From contig CAMMXG010000016.1 in NCBI GenBank assembly GCA_946500895.1, positions 1 to 33,787 of the forward strand: a DNA stretch of 33,787 bases, in the 5' to 3' direction. Shown piece by piece: positions 23,311 to 31,216 of this stretch. Each line of letters starts with the position of its first letter. Position 1 is the stretch's first letter. Below the pieces are notes generated by a model, which was given only the letters and a program-made list of their open reading frames with translations, made no database searches and was not told the DNA's origin. The stretch is from an uncultured Mycoplasma sp. (lineage in GTDB: Bacteria; Bacillota_I; Bacilli_A; RF39; UBA660). A program made the translations under genes and the position numbers.

Positions 23311-23937
23311 ATGCAAGAAATAGTTTTATCAATCATGGAACAATTTGGTTATTTTGGAGTATTTTTCTTAATAGCGGTTGAAAATATATTTCCACCCATT
23401 CCATCAGAAGTAATTTTACTTTTTGGTGGCTTTATGACAACATTTACAAAATTACATGTCGTAGGTGTTATACTAGCTGCAACACTTGGTTCACTACTTG
23501 GGGCAATTGTTTTATATTATATTGGTAAGATTTTAAATAAAGAACGTTTAAAGAAAATTGTGTCTGGTAAAGTTGGTAAAGTCTTAAGACTTAAAGAAAG
23601 TGATATTGAAAAAGCGGATCATTGGTTTGATACAAAGGGAAATAAAACTGTATTTTTTTGTAGGTTTATTCCTATTGTAAGAAGTCTTATTAGTATTCCG
23701 GCTGGTATGAGTGAGATGCCAATGCCTAAATTTTTAGTTTATACAATCCTTGGTTCACTTATTTGGAATTCAGTTCTTACTATTATTGGTGCTAAAGTAG
23801 GAGATAACTGGGAATCTATTTTAGGTATATTTGATAATTTTTCTCATATTGTTTTAATTATTTTAATTGTTATTTTTGTACTCATTGTAGGTATATTTTA
23901 TTATAAACGTCTACATAAGAAAAAAAATAAAGTGTAG
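23311..23937 (+). CDS. DedA-family membrane protein
   Basis: DedA/VTT proteins are polytopic membrane proteins; some flip undecaprenyl phosphate or phosphatidylethanolamine. The 208-residue protein has the opening GYFGVFFLIAVENIFPPIPSE (split by the PPIPSE motif) and VILLFGGFM, a GSLLGAIVLYYIGK segment, and the FCRFIPIVRSLISIPAGMSEMP region with the conserved Arg and Gly residues. About five membrane segments are predicted. GAGAGGTAA precedes the ATG; an in-frame TTG at 23305 is not needed. It is 50 nt downstream of the structured RNA and 8 nt upstream of the prepilin genes. Confidence 0.92.
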   Translation: MQEIVLSIMEQFGYFGVFFLIAVENIFPPIPSEVILLFGGFMTTFTKLHVVGVILAATLGSLLGAIVLYYIGKILNKERLKKIVSGKVGKVLRLKESDIEKADHWFDTKGNKTVFFCRFIPIVRSLISIPAGMSEMPMPKFLVYTILGSLIWNSVLTIIGAKVGDNWESILGIFDNFSHIVLIILIVIFVLIVGIFYYKRLHKKKNKV

Positions 23938-23945
23938 GTGGTGTT

Positions 23946-24401
23946 ATGAAAAGAGGTTTTGCTCTTTTAGAAACAATTATTGTAATTACTTTTGTAACCG
24001 TTTCTTTGCTTCTTTTATATGGTACTTTTACTAGTTTAATTGATAGTAAAGAAAAGAATATTTTATATGATGATGCTTCTAATATTTATCAGATGTATTA
24101 TTTAAAAGAATATTTAGAATTAAATGGCTTAAATGATTTAAATACTAATGAAATTAGAGAGATTTCGTGTGATGATTTTTCTATTTCTAGTTGTTCTTCT
24201 TTATTTCAAGAATTTTCTTTAGAACATTTATATTTGGTTCGATATGGACTTAGAGATTATGATGAAGAAAGATTTAGTTCAATGTTTAATCAGTATTATC
24301 AAAGTTTGTCTAATAATGATGCCTATGATTATTTGCTTGTAGGTGAATTTAAAATTGAAGATACATATCATTATGCTAGTATTGGAGTGATGAGTGTATG
24401 A
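23946..24401 (+). CDS. Prepilin-like protein 1
   Basis: The N-terminus KRGFALLETIIVITFVTV carries the class III/type IV prepilin signature: a short basic leader, a Gly-Phe cleavage site, Glu at +5 and a hydrophobic helix. After it comes a 120-residue acidic, Ser/Tyr/Asn-rich domain with two Cys near residues 76 and 84 that could form a disulfide. It resembles ComG-type minor pseudopilins in size (151 residues). AGGTGGTG precedes the ATG. No prepilin peptidase or assembly ATPase is in the window. Confidence 0.83.
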   Translation: MKRGFALLETIIVITFVTVSLLLLYGTFTSLIDSKEKNILYDDASNIYQMYYLKEYLELNGLNDLNTNEIREISCDDFSISSCSSLFQEFSLEHLYLVRYGLRDYDEERFSSMFNQYYQSLSNNDAYDYLLVGEFKIEDTYHYASIGVMSV

Positions 24402-24907
24402 AAAAGAATGGATTTACGATTTTGGAATTACTCATCAGTATTGCTTTAGTATCGGTAGTTTTGCTTCTCCTTTTAAGAGTAATGATGTCTTTAGAAGTCA
24501 TTAATCATGATACTAGTTATGCGAGTGATGATGAAATTGGCAGAACTGAAATGATAAAGAATATTGAAGAGAGTTTTTTAGATCATCATTTAAATGGAAT
24601 GAATATTAGAAACGATGGCGATAAAACGATTATTACTTTTATAATGGATGAAGAAAAGACGCTTGAAGTATCTTCAAAAACACTAGAGTTTGACGGAGAA
24701 GTATACACTTTAAATAGCAGTAATGCTACGTATGATACATGTATTAGTTATGAATATGAAACTTTAGAAAATGACTATTATTTAGTTACTTTTACGATAC
24801 CAGTTTTAATTGATGGCGTAAATACGACAAGCAGGGATGATTTGATATTTACTTATATTGGTCTTGTAAATGAAAATACAAGTTATCCTCCTAATTATGC
24901 TTGTTAA
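24398..24907 (+). CDS. Prepilin-like protein 2 (ComGF/minor pseudopilin type)
   Basis: The leader KKNGFTILELLISIALVSVVLLLLL is split by the Gly-Phe cleavage site, with Glu at +5 (GFTILE), a textbook prepilin start. The outer domain (about 140 residues) has strand-rich segments such as KTIITFIMDEE and YYLVTFTIPVLI. It ends in a Cys after the sequence SYPPNYAC. The ATG overlaps the previous gene by 4 nt (ATGA), so the two are co-expressed. It ends in a 4-nt convergent overlap with ylbJ. Confidence 0.83.
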   Translation: MKKNGFTILELLISIALVSVVLLLLLRVMMSLEVINHDTSYASDDEIGRTEMIKNIEESFLDHHLNGMNIRNDGDKTIITFIMDEEKTLEVSSKTLEFDGEVYTLNSSNATYDTCISYEYETLENDYYLVTFTIPVLIDGVNTTSRDDLIFTYIGLVNENTSYPPNYAC

Positions 24908-25812
24908 ATGATTATTATTAATAAAATACCAATAATTGTATGTAAAATACGCCCTTTTAAAAAGTATTTATAATTTATTTTGGTGTCTTCTAAAATGGCT
25001 TTTATTTGGGTATGAATACTTAATCCTCCAAAAGAAATAATGGCAATGGCTATTATTTCTTTTATTTTGCTATAAATATTTAAGTTTATTAAATTGCTTA
25101 GTCCATTGGTTATTTCTAAAAAGCCTGAGATACAAGTTTTTAATAGAATATTGTCTTGAAAGGGATAAGTAATAATATAGGTTAGAAGCATATAAAAAGT
25201 TACTGTTCCAAGAATCATTAAAAGGGTGCTTATGCTTTTGTTGATACTTTTAATTAAAATGCCATTAGTTTTTCTTGATTCTAATTGGAAGTTTTGATTG
25301 GTTATTTTTGGAGCTTTTCTTCGTTCTATGATTCCGATGACAATATTGGAAATATAATGAATTAGAATAATTTTTAGTGTTGTTTTAGAATCAAAAATGG
25401 TTCCTAACATCATCGTTAAAAAGAGAGGATTAGAAAAGTAAGTAAACATTAAAAAATGGTTTGCTTCTTCACAACTTAATTTGTTTTCTTTTACTAATTC
25501 TTTTAAGATATAAGCATTACTTGGAGTTCCACTAATTAGCGACATAATAAAAACATAAGCACCTAGACCACTTGTTTTGAATATTTTTAAAAATAGTTTG
25601 TTAAAAACTAGATAGAAGTAGTAGGGAATATTCAGGCTAATTAAAATATCATTGATGATAAACATGGGGAATAGTGATACAAAGACTTTTCTTAGAAAAA
25701 GGTTTGTGGCGTTAATAATTACTTCGGCAACTTCTTTATTATTGGTAAAAATAAAGATGATACTGACAAAGCAAAATAAACAAAAAGTAAAGTTTCCTAT
25801 TTTTTCCTTCAT
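24904..25812 (-). CDS. ylbJ: Sporulation integral membrane protein YlbJ-like
   Basis: YlbJ is a polytopic nucleoside-recognition-domain protein needed for spore cortex formation in Bacillus. The 302 residues contain about eight hydrophobic segments and the family-type stretches RKVFVSLFPMFIINDIL, GAYVFIMSLISGTPSNAYI and FTYFSNPLFLTMMLG. The length is shorter than Bacillus YlbJ (about 400). AGAGG is just upstream of the minus-strand ATG at 25812. It diverges from the YlbL-like gene, as ylbJ and ylbL are neighbours in Bacillus. Confidence 0.85.
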   Translation of the reverse strand: MKEKIGNFTFCLFCFVSIIFIFTNNKEVAEVIINATNLFLRKVFVSLFPMFIINDILISLNIPYYFYLVFNKLFLKIFKTSGLGAYVFIMSLISGTPSNAYILKELVKENKLSCEEANHFLMFTYFSNPLFLTMMLGTIFDSKTTLKIILIHYISNIVIGIIERRKAPKITNQNFQLESRKTNGILIKSINKSISTLLMILGTVTFYMLLTYIITYPFQDNILLKTCISGFLEITNGLSNLINLNIYSKIKEIIAIAIISFGGLSIHTQIKAILEDTKINYKYFLKGRILHTIIGILLIIII

Positions 25813-25853
25813 AATTGCCTCTTTATTTGATATAATTTATTAGGTGATATTAA

Positions 25854-26873
25854 TTGTTTACTAAAATATATGAAAAAATAAAACAGTTTATTAAAGAAAA
25901 TTATAAGGAATTACTAGTTCTATTAGTAGTAGTTTTGCTATTTACAATTAAACTTCCTTACTCTATTTATACGCCGGGTGGGGCAGTTGATTTAAATGAT
26001 CGGATTATCGTTGAAGATGGGTATGAGGCAGAGGGCTCTTTTAACATGGCTTATGTTTCTATGGTGCGGGGTTCAATTCCTTTTCTTCTTATTTCTTATG
26101 TTATACCTGATTGGGATATTGTTCCAGCGGAAGAAATTACAGCAGAAGGGGAAAATATGGATGAGATGCTGGCACGAGAGAAACTTTATATGCAAGAGAG
26201 TATGGATGCCGCGATTATTAATGCCTATAAAGCAGCAGGACGTGATATCAATATTACAGGAACAATTAATGAAGTAAGTTATATTGCGGAAGAAGCTGAT
26301 ACTGATTTAGAAATTGGAGATCAAATTCTTAGTGTTAATGGCGAGGATATTTCTTCTTTAAATGATTTAAAAGCAATCGTAGAGGAACTAGATGAAAACG
26401 AGGAAGTTACATTAAAAGTTCTTAGAGATGATAAGGAAAGAGAATGTAAAGCAATTACATATGATACTAGTGATGGAATAAAAATCGGAGTAAGTCTTCT
26501 TACTACTTATGAGTATGAAACAGATCCTGAGGTAACTATTACATCTAAGGCAAGTGAAGCTGGTTCTAGTGGCGGACTTATGATGAGTCTTACTATTTAT
26601 AATCAGTTAATACCTGAAGATATTACTGGTGGTAAGAAAATTGTTGGTACAGGTACAATTGATATTGATGGTAATGTTGGTGAAATTGGCGGAGTAAAGT
26701 ATAAACTGATTGGGGCAGTTAAAAATGATGCAGATATCTTTATGTGTCCTGAAGAAAATTATGCAGAAGCAATGGAAGTAGCAGAAGAAAAGGATTATGA
26801 TATTACTATTATTAGTGTTAGTACTTTTGAGGAAGCAATAAAAAAATTAGAGGAGTTAAACTCATCTAATTAA
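25854..26873 (+). CDS. ylbL: YlbL-like PDZ/Lon-protease-domain membrane protein
   Basis: The 339-residue protein has one transmembrane helix (about 19-35), the conserved KLPYSIYTPGGAVDL region, a PDZ domain (about 135-200, LEIGDQILSVNGEDISSL) and a Lon S16 domain. The catalytic Ser is in GSSGGLMMS (about 242) and the Lys in GGVKYKLIGA (about 283), so the dyad looks intact. YlbL of Bacillus degrades the DNA-damage cell-division inhibitor YneA. The start is TTG at 25854, with AGGTGAT at 25842-25848 and no better ATG. TATAAT at 25831-25836 is a likely -10 box. It overlaps the convergent next gene by 12 nt. Confidence 0.92.
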   Translation: MFTKIYEKIKQFIKENYKELLVLLVVVLLFTIKLPYSIYTPGGAVDLNDRIIVEDGYEAEGSFNMAYVSMVRGSIPFLLISYVIPDWDIVPAEEITAEGENMDEMLAREKLYMQESMDAAIINAYKAAGRDINITGTINEVSYIAEEADTDLEIGDQILSVNGEDISSLNDLKAIVEELDENEEVTLKVLRDDKERECKAITYDTSDGIKIGVSLLTTYEYETDPEVTITSKASEAGSSGGLMMSLTIYNQLIPEDITGGKKIVGTGTIDIDGNVGEIGGVKYKLIGAVKNDADIFMCPEENYAEAMEVAEEKDYDITIISVSTFEEAIKKLEELNSSN

Positions 26874-27644
26874 GTTTTGCAAATTGGTAGGAATGCGAAG
26901 TAGGCGAGCATTCTTTTTTACTTGCTCTTCATCTAAATCAGGTGTTCGACATAACTTTAAAAATTGATTTGCTTCTAATTCATTTGGGATAGCAAAATAA
27001 ATTGGTAATACTAATTTTGAATATTCAATATCTTGATTAAGTGTTGAGGCTACTTTAGAAACTCTTGTAGGTGATACGAACTCTCCAAAAATAATTGTTT
27101 TATATAAATCTTCACTTAATATTTCTTCTTCTATGACATGAAATTTTTGTTCTTTAGCAAGCTTTAAATTTTCTATATTGCAATCTTTTCCTTGTAAAAA
27201 TAAGGAAATTAAAATGTCTAAATCAATTTGATTTTGACTTATTTCATCTAAGTTGTTTATAAAGGATGAAAATGTCTGTAAACGGTGAGCTAGTTCATCT
27301 TTTGTATTTATGGAAATAATCATTTCATATAAACATTCAAAAAGAGCATAAGCATATTTACGGTCTATATTTTTTAAATTCAATAGCATTCTTTTTACAT
27401 CAAAATGAATACTTGAAAATTTTTTGCTAGTAATAAATAATGTTTTTTCAATTCCTTGTTCAATTAGTGCTTCTTCGCGTTTGCTTAATTTTTTTTCTAA
27501 AGCTTGGTCCCATGGAGGAGTAAGTATTTCTCCATCATAGCCAAATACAATTTTATCAGTCATTAATCCTTCTTCACTATATGCAGTAATACTTGGTTTA
27601 TAAAAATCTATTACTTTGTTTTTTAATGTTCCACTTACATACAT
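26862..27644 (-). CDS. Unknown protein downstream of ttcA-like gene
   Basis: I do not recognise this 260-residue, mostly helical soluble protein. It begins MYVSGTLKNKVIDFYKPS, contains IVFGYDGEILTPPWDQAL near residue 32, and has a long helical body with many Leu, Lys and Glu. It ends NLQNLIR. AAGGAG, inside the last codons of the ttcA-like gene, precedes its ATG, so it is translated from the same mRNA with 2 nt between the genes. A function linked to tRNA modification or iron-sulfur handling would be guesswork. Confidence 0.7.
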   Translation of the reverse strand: MYVSGTLKNKVIDFYKPSITAYSEEGLMTDKIVFGYDGEILTPPWDQALEKKLSKREEALIEQGIEKTLFITSKKFSSIHFDVKRMLLNLKNIDRKYAYALFECLYEMIISINTKDELAHRLQTFSSFINNLDEISQNQIDLDILISLFLQGKDCNIENLKLAKEQKFHVIEEEILSEDLYKTIIFGEFVSPTRVSKVASTLNQDIEYSKLVLPIYFAIPNELEANQFLKLCRTPDLDEEQVKKNARLLRIPTNLQNLIR

Positions 27645-27646
27645 AA

Positions 27647-28480
27647 TTAATTCTCCTTATCATTATAATCATCTAAGAAAAAATATTTTTTATCTTCATC
27701 TTTGTATCCTAATATTTGGTTTAAGTTAATATTTTCCATACTTTTAAAAATATTGTAATCAATATAAGGATTTATTTTTCTTAAATTATTAATTAATTTT
27801 TTAATTTCTTTTCTTTTACTTTTTTCTTCATCTATCGTACTTTCTAAAGTCATTTTGCAAGCACAATTTAAAAAAGTTAAGTGATTATATTTAGCCCAAG
27901 CGATAATATCATGTTCTTTCACTAAATACATTGGTCTAATAAGTTCTAAACCTTTAAAATGCTCACTGTGTAATTTAGGCATCATAGTTTTGATTTCAGC
28001 GCCATAAAACATGGATAATAAATTAGTTTCAATGACATCATCAAAGTGATGACCTAAAGCAATTTTATTGCATCCGAGGTCCCGAGCTTTATTGTATAAG
28101 TGTCCACGTCGCATTCTAGCACACATATAGCAAGGGCTTTTGTGACCAATCACTTCTACAGATGCAAAAATATCACTTGTAAATATTTCAATTGGAATAT
28201 TTAAAATTTGGGCATTGTTTTTAATTTGTTCTAAATGTTTATCTGTGTATCCGGGATTCATGACAACGAAGTAAGCATCAAAATGAACTTTGCCATGTTT
28301 TTTAATTTCTTGAAAACACTTCGCCATTAAAAAGGAATCTTTACCTCCACTAATACATACCATGATTTTATCATTATCTTGAATTAATTGATAATCTCTT
28401 ATGGCTTTGGTAAATTTACACCATATTTCTTTTCGATATTTTTTTATAATACTTCGTTCTATTTCTTGATATCTTTCCAT
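27647..28480 (-). CDS. ttcA: TtcA-family PP-loop tRNA thiolation protein
   Basis: The 277 residues contain the PP-loop ATPase motif SGGKDS (about 46-51), the CYMCARMRRG pair, and GHHFDDVIETNLLSMFYGAE, followed by NCACKM. This matches the TtcA/TtuA-like group that uses an iron-sulfur cluster and ATP to place sulfur in tRNA, TtcA acting on C32. The Cys residues that bind the cluster are present. The gene lies on the minus strand with GAGGTGA before the ATG. Assignment to TtcA rather than another member of the family is probable, not certain. Confidence 0.8.
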   Translation of the reverse strand: MERYQEIERSIIKKYRKEIWCKFTKAIRDYQLIQDNDKIMVCISGGKDSFLMAKCFQEIKKHGKVHFDAYFVVMNPGYTDKHLEQIKNNAQILNIPIEIFTSDIFASVEVIGHKSPCYMCARMRRGHLYNKARDLGCNKIALGHHFDDVIETNLLSMFYGAEIKTMMPKLHSEHFKGLELIRPMYLVKEHDIIAWAKYNHLTFLNCACKMTLESTIDEEKSKRKEIKKLINNLRKINPYIDYNIFKSMENINLNQILGYKDEDKKYFFLDDYNDKEN

Positions 28481-28534
28481 GAGTCACCTCACAATTGATT
28501 GTATTATATCTTAAATAAAAAATAAAAGCAATAT

Positions 28535-29455
28535 TTATAGCTTTCTACATAAAATAATAGAATCCTTTATTTTTTCATCTTTAAACTTCAAGCCTTTTAC
28601 TCCTAAAAAAGAACTTAAATAAGGATTGTATTCTTTTAATAAATTTAAAATTTGAGGTAAATTATATATTGGCTCCCAATCTTTGTTATAAGGGGTATTA
28701 ATAGTAGTTTGATATAAATAACTTATTAGCATTAATCCATTATGCTTTAGAGCATTTATTGTATTATCAGCTAAATGTTTTATTTCTAGTGTAGTTAAAT
28801 ATTGAGGAATATTTGATAACCATATGTTATCAAAGTGACCAATTACTTCATCTTTTAAAAGATTAGTAGTCATGAAATTAGGCTCAACATTTTCTAATTT
28901 TTTTCTTAGAGTTTTATAAGCTTGTTCATTTATTAAATAAGGATTTGAATTTACAATGACATCAGTTCTGTCTTCATCGGTAGAAAATAAATTTTTTCTA
29001 ATTTCTAATGGTGAAAAATTTTTAAATAATTCACACCAAAAAAGGTAAGATTCATAGTCGAGTATCAATAAAGTGCTTTTTATTTTATTAAATATTTCAA
29101 TATTAAAACAATTTTTGTTATCTTTAAATACTTTGGGATAATTATAATATCTTAAAAATTCTAAATATTCTTCCTTATTTAATGTAAGGATACAAGCCAC
29201 TTTTAGATAGTAATAAAATTTAGTGTAGGGATTAATATCTAGTAAGGTTACATTTTCACATCCATATAAAATAGCATTTAAAACTTGGTCCGATGATGAA
29301 CCTACAGTAAGAAGAGATCTATTTTCTAAAGTAAATTCATTAATATATCCTGATATATTTTCAGTTGTAAAAGGGTAGATATAGTCAAATAAGCTACTAT
29401 ATGTTTCATGACATTGCCTCATAGCTCTATTTAGTATTTCTTGAAAATAATTCAT
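28535..29455 (-). CDS. Putative SAM-dependent methyltransferase-like protein (DUF3419-like)
   Basis: The 306-residue protein shows a nucleotide-binding-like loop LLTVGSSSDQVLNAILYGCE followed by VTLLDINP, the layout of motif I and II of class I methyltransferases, close to that of the DUF3419/BtaA-like group. A later VIGHFDNIWLSNIPQYL segment is in the place of motif IV. The ATG at 29455 follows AGGAG; an upstream extension to 29512 has no ribosome-binding site. Substrate unknown. It shares the strand of the ttcA-like gene with 54 nt between them. Confidence 0.65.
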   Translation of the reverse strand: MNYFQEILNRAMRQCHETYSSLFDYIYPFTTENISGYINEFTLENRSLLTVGSSSDQVLNAILYGCENVTLLDINPYTKFYYYLKVACILTLNKEEYLEFLRYYNYPKVFKDNKNCFNIEIFNKIKSTLLILDYESYLFWCELFKNFSPLEIRKNLFSTDEDRTDVIVNSNPYLINEQAYKTLRKKLENVEPNFMTTNLLKDEVIGHFDNIWLSNIPQYLTTLEIKHLADNTINALKHNGLMLISYLYQTTINTPYNKDWEPIYNLPQILNLLKEYNPYLSSFLGVKGLKFKDEKIKDSIILCRKL

Positions 29456-29679
29456 AAAGCATTGCTCCTTTTTATAGGAAAATATTATAACATTTTCAAG
29501 TAATTTTAGCAAAATAATATTATGTTATAAAATTTTTTGTTTATTTACTTTATTTAAATAAAAATGTTATTGTTCATGCTTCATCTTTTGAGAAATATCG
29601 AGAGACAGAATTAAAAAGAGTAGAATCAATTGAAGTGCACTTTTATGTTAAATTTTTTTCTATGATTTGTGATTTTTCC

Positions 29680-29708
29680 TTGAAAAAGCTGAATAAGTTA
29701 TATATAAT
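29680..29708 (+). promoter_or_regulatory. Promoter of PemK-like module B
   Basis: TTGAAA (29680-29685) and a perfect TATAAT (29703-29708) are 17 nt apart, about 20 nt before the first ATG of the module. Confidence 0.8.
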
Positions 29709-29728
29709 GATGGTAGAGGTGTTGATTT

Positions 29729-29896
29729 ATGAAAAATGATAAAAGCTTGAAAAATCGTACCTTGAAAAAAAAAGTTAAAGAATTGATTTTAAAGTCTAAA
29801 AGTCAAGGATTAATAAAACCTCATACAGAGGCTTTTAAAAATAATCCTGTTTTAGAAGAGGAACATAAAGGGAAAAGAACATCGTTTTATAAGTAA
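29729..29896 (+). CDS. Small basic 55-residue protein, partner of PemK-like toxin (module B)
   Basis: A 55-residue ORF starts at ATG 29729, with AGAGGTG 7 nt upstream and a strong promoter. It begins MKNDKSLKNRTLKKKVKEL and ends HKGKRTSFYK. It is very basic and helix-prone in the first half. It lies 12 nt upstream of the PemK-like gene. Like its counterpart in module A it has exactly 55 residues and a KGKR motif, but the rest is weakly similar. The antitoxin role is inferred from position. Confidence 0.75.
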   Translation: MKNDKSLKNRTLKKKVKELILKSKSQGLIKPHTEAFKNNPVLEEEHKGKRTSFYK

Positions 29897-29908
29897 GGGG
29901 AGTAGAGT

Positions 29909-30292
29909 ATGAGCAAGAAATATGAAATAGGAGATATTGTGTTTGTTTCTAAATATGATTATGATAAAGGAGAAAAGGGAGAAAATCATTTATTTGTGAT
30001 TATTGATGATGACAATCAGCTGGTTCCTATTGAATATTTTGGTTTAATAGTATCTTCTCATCGTGAAAAGTCTAAAGAGAATTCTAAATTTAAATATAAT
30101 GAACCTCTTGATAAAAATAGTAATAACAATCTTCATAAAGATAGTATTGTAAAATGTGACCAGATTTATAGTATTCCTCTTAAAAATATACAATTTAAGA
30201 TAGGACAAGTGGATATAGATGATTATATGCGCTTTTTGGAAGCTTATAATGAATTTCTTAGTACTTTAACAGTAACTATTTCTGAAGAATAA
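29909..30292 (+). CDS. PemK/MazF-like toxin-family protein (module B)
   Basis: The 127-residue protein begins EIGDIVFVSKYDYDKGEKGE and continues NHLFVIIDDDNQLVPIEYFG, the PemK/MazF barrel layout. It can be aligned with the 6.4 kb protein along nearly its full length (GDI, H.FxxIDD, IEY, KSKE, VKCDQIYS, GQV). Known members cleave mRNA. AAGGGGA precedes the ATG. It is the second gene of a promoter-small ORF-toxin-terminator unit, the standard antitoxin-first order. Confidence 0.72.
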   Translation: MSKKYEIGDIVFVSKYDYDKGEKGENHLFVIIDDDNQLVPIEYFGLIVSSHREKSKENSKFKYNEPLDKNSNNNLHKDSIVKCDQIYSIPLKNIQFKIGQVDIDDYMRFLEAYNEFLSTLTVTISEE

Positions 30293-30303
30293 AATTTGAA
30301 TAT

Positions 30304-30326
30304 ACTAGCTTGATAGCTAGTTTTTT
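30304..30326 (+). terminator. Intrinsic terminator of module B
   Basis: ACTAGCT (30304-30310) and AGCTAGT (30315-30321) form a perfect 7-bp stem with loop TGAT, followed by six T (to 30326). It lies 11 nt after the toxin-like gene's stop. Confidence 0.85.
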
Positions 30327-30354
30327 AATTAGAGTACTCTAAAAGTAAAGAACG

Positions 30355-30381
30355 AAAAAAGCTCTTAAAATAAGAGCTTTC
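30355..30381 (-). terminator. Intrinsic terminator of the tRNA-Met/Ile, tRNA-Leu transcript
   Basis: AAAGCTCTTA (30358-30367) and TAAGAGCTTT (30371-30380) form a 10-bp stem with a 3-nt loop. On the minus strand it ends in TTTTTT, just past tRNA-Leu. Confidence 0.85.
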
Positions 30382-30391
30382 GAATACTAAT

Positions 30392-30476
30392 TGGTGCACG
30401 TGAAGGGACTCGAACCCCCATGGAATGAACCGCTAGATCCTAAGTCTAGTGCGTCTACCAATTCCGCCACACGTGC
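30392..30476 (-). tRNA. tRNA-Leu (anticodon TAG)
   Basis: This is a class II tRNA on the minus strand. The acceptor GCACGTG pairs with CACGTGC, the D-arm contains GCGGAATTGGTAGACGC, and the anticodon stem CTAGA/TCTAG encloses CTTAGGA, giving anticodon TAG. The variable arm is long (CGGTTCATTCCATG) and the T-loop is TTCGAGT. CCA is encoded (plus 30392-30394). Confidence 0.95.
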
Positions 30477-30482
30477 ATTAGA

Positions 30483-30559
30483 TGGTGGACCTCGTAGGAC
30501 TCGAACCTACGACCGCCCGGTTATGAGCCGGATGCTCTAACCAACTGAGCTAGAGGTCC
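30483..30559 (-). tRNA. tRNA with CAT anticodon (elongator Met or Ile2)
   Basis: The minus strand has acceptor GGACCTC/GAGGTCC, D-arm GCTCAGTTGGTTAGAGC, anticodon loop CTCATAA and T-arm GTAGG-TTCGAGT-CCTAC, with an encoded CCA. It is not the initiator type (no mismatched first pair). A CAT anticodon in this loop fits both elongator Met and lysidine-modified Ile2; I cannot separate them by eye. Confidence 0.93.
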
Positions 30560-30573
30560 GCATCACGTTTATT

Positions 30574-30602
30574 AGTATAACATAAGGCGAAAATAAAGTA
30601 AA
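30574..30602 (-). promoter_or_regulatory. Promoter of the two-tRNA transcript
   Basis: On the minus strand TTTACT (plus 30597-30602) and TATACT (plus 30574-30579) are separated by 17 nt, 15 nt upstream of the first tRNA. Confidence 0.7.
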
Positions 30603-30696
30603 TGGCTATTTTTTAAAAAATGTGAAAATATTAGGAAATTTTACTTTATTTTCTATTTATGCACAATTTATGATACAACTTTAGAAATAAAATTGT

Positions 30697-30725
30697 TTTA
30701 CAAGCTATATAGAAAGTGATATACT
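30697..30725 (+). promoter_or_regulatory. Promoter of the 155-residue gene and xer
   Basis: TTTACA (30697-30702), 17 nt spacer, TATACT (30720-30725), 23 nt before the ATG at 30749. Confidence 0.7.
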
Positions 30726-30748
30726 TTTAATGTTAGGAGTGAAGTGTT

Positions 30749-31216
30749 ATGGAAAATAAATATTATTTAGCGGTTGAAGTAAGACCTAAAAATTATTTTC
30801 CAATTAATTTATTAGATTTAAAAATATCAGGGGGTTTTACATCGACAAATTTGGAAGAGTTAGATGCTTTTACTCTAAAATTTACCAAAAGCGAGATTAT
30901 GAAAGCGGTAAAGGAAGCTAATTTATTGGATGTAAATGACGATATGCCTCTTGTTGTTATTTATTATGAGAATAAGTATACACGTAAAATAGAAGCCCTT
31001 ACAAAAGATTATAATTATGATATGTGGAAACTACTAAATGATAAATATGGTGATAAAGTGTTTTTAAATAAGATTATTAATTTTTTAAATCATAAAGTTG
31101 ATGAGAAAATTATAGAGGAACTTAAAAGTGTTCAAGATAAAATTAAGTTTTTAAAAATTTTAGGAACACAACCTTATTTTGTTCAAAGAAAGTTGTATTT
31201 TTATTTATATGAATAG
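30749..31216 (+). CDS. Unknown protein upstream of the Xer recombinase
   Basis: The 155-residue soluble protein starts MENKYYLAVEVRPKNYFPIN and has mixed strand/helix content; the second half is helical and lysine-rich. I do not recognise it. TTAGGAGTG precedes the ATG. Its 3' end overlaps the recombinase ORF by 8 nt, so the two are expressed together. A regulatory link to the recombinase is possible but not shown by the sequence. Confidence 0.7.
   Translation: MENKYYLAVEVRPKNYFPINLLDLKISGGFTSTNLEELDAFTLKFTKSEIMKAVKEANLLDVNDDMPLVVIYYENKYTRKIEALTKDYNYDMWKLLNDKYGDKVFLNKIINFLNHKVDEKIIEELKSVQDKIKFLKILGTQPYFVQRKLYFYLYE

Noticed and set aside
29535-29730. An open stretch reading KNVIVHASSF, EKYRETELKRVESIE and on through the module B promoter, possibly a decayed gene end.
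   Set aside because: No start codon with a ribosome-binding site, no recognised family, and it runs through a good promoter. Left as possible remnant only.
30331-30340. Perfect palindrome AGAGTACTCT.
   Set aside because: Ten bases lying between two terminators; no promoter or partner site to support an operator.
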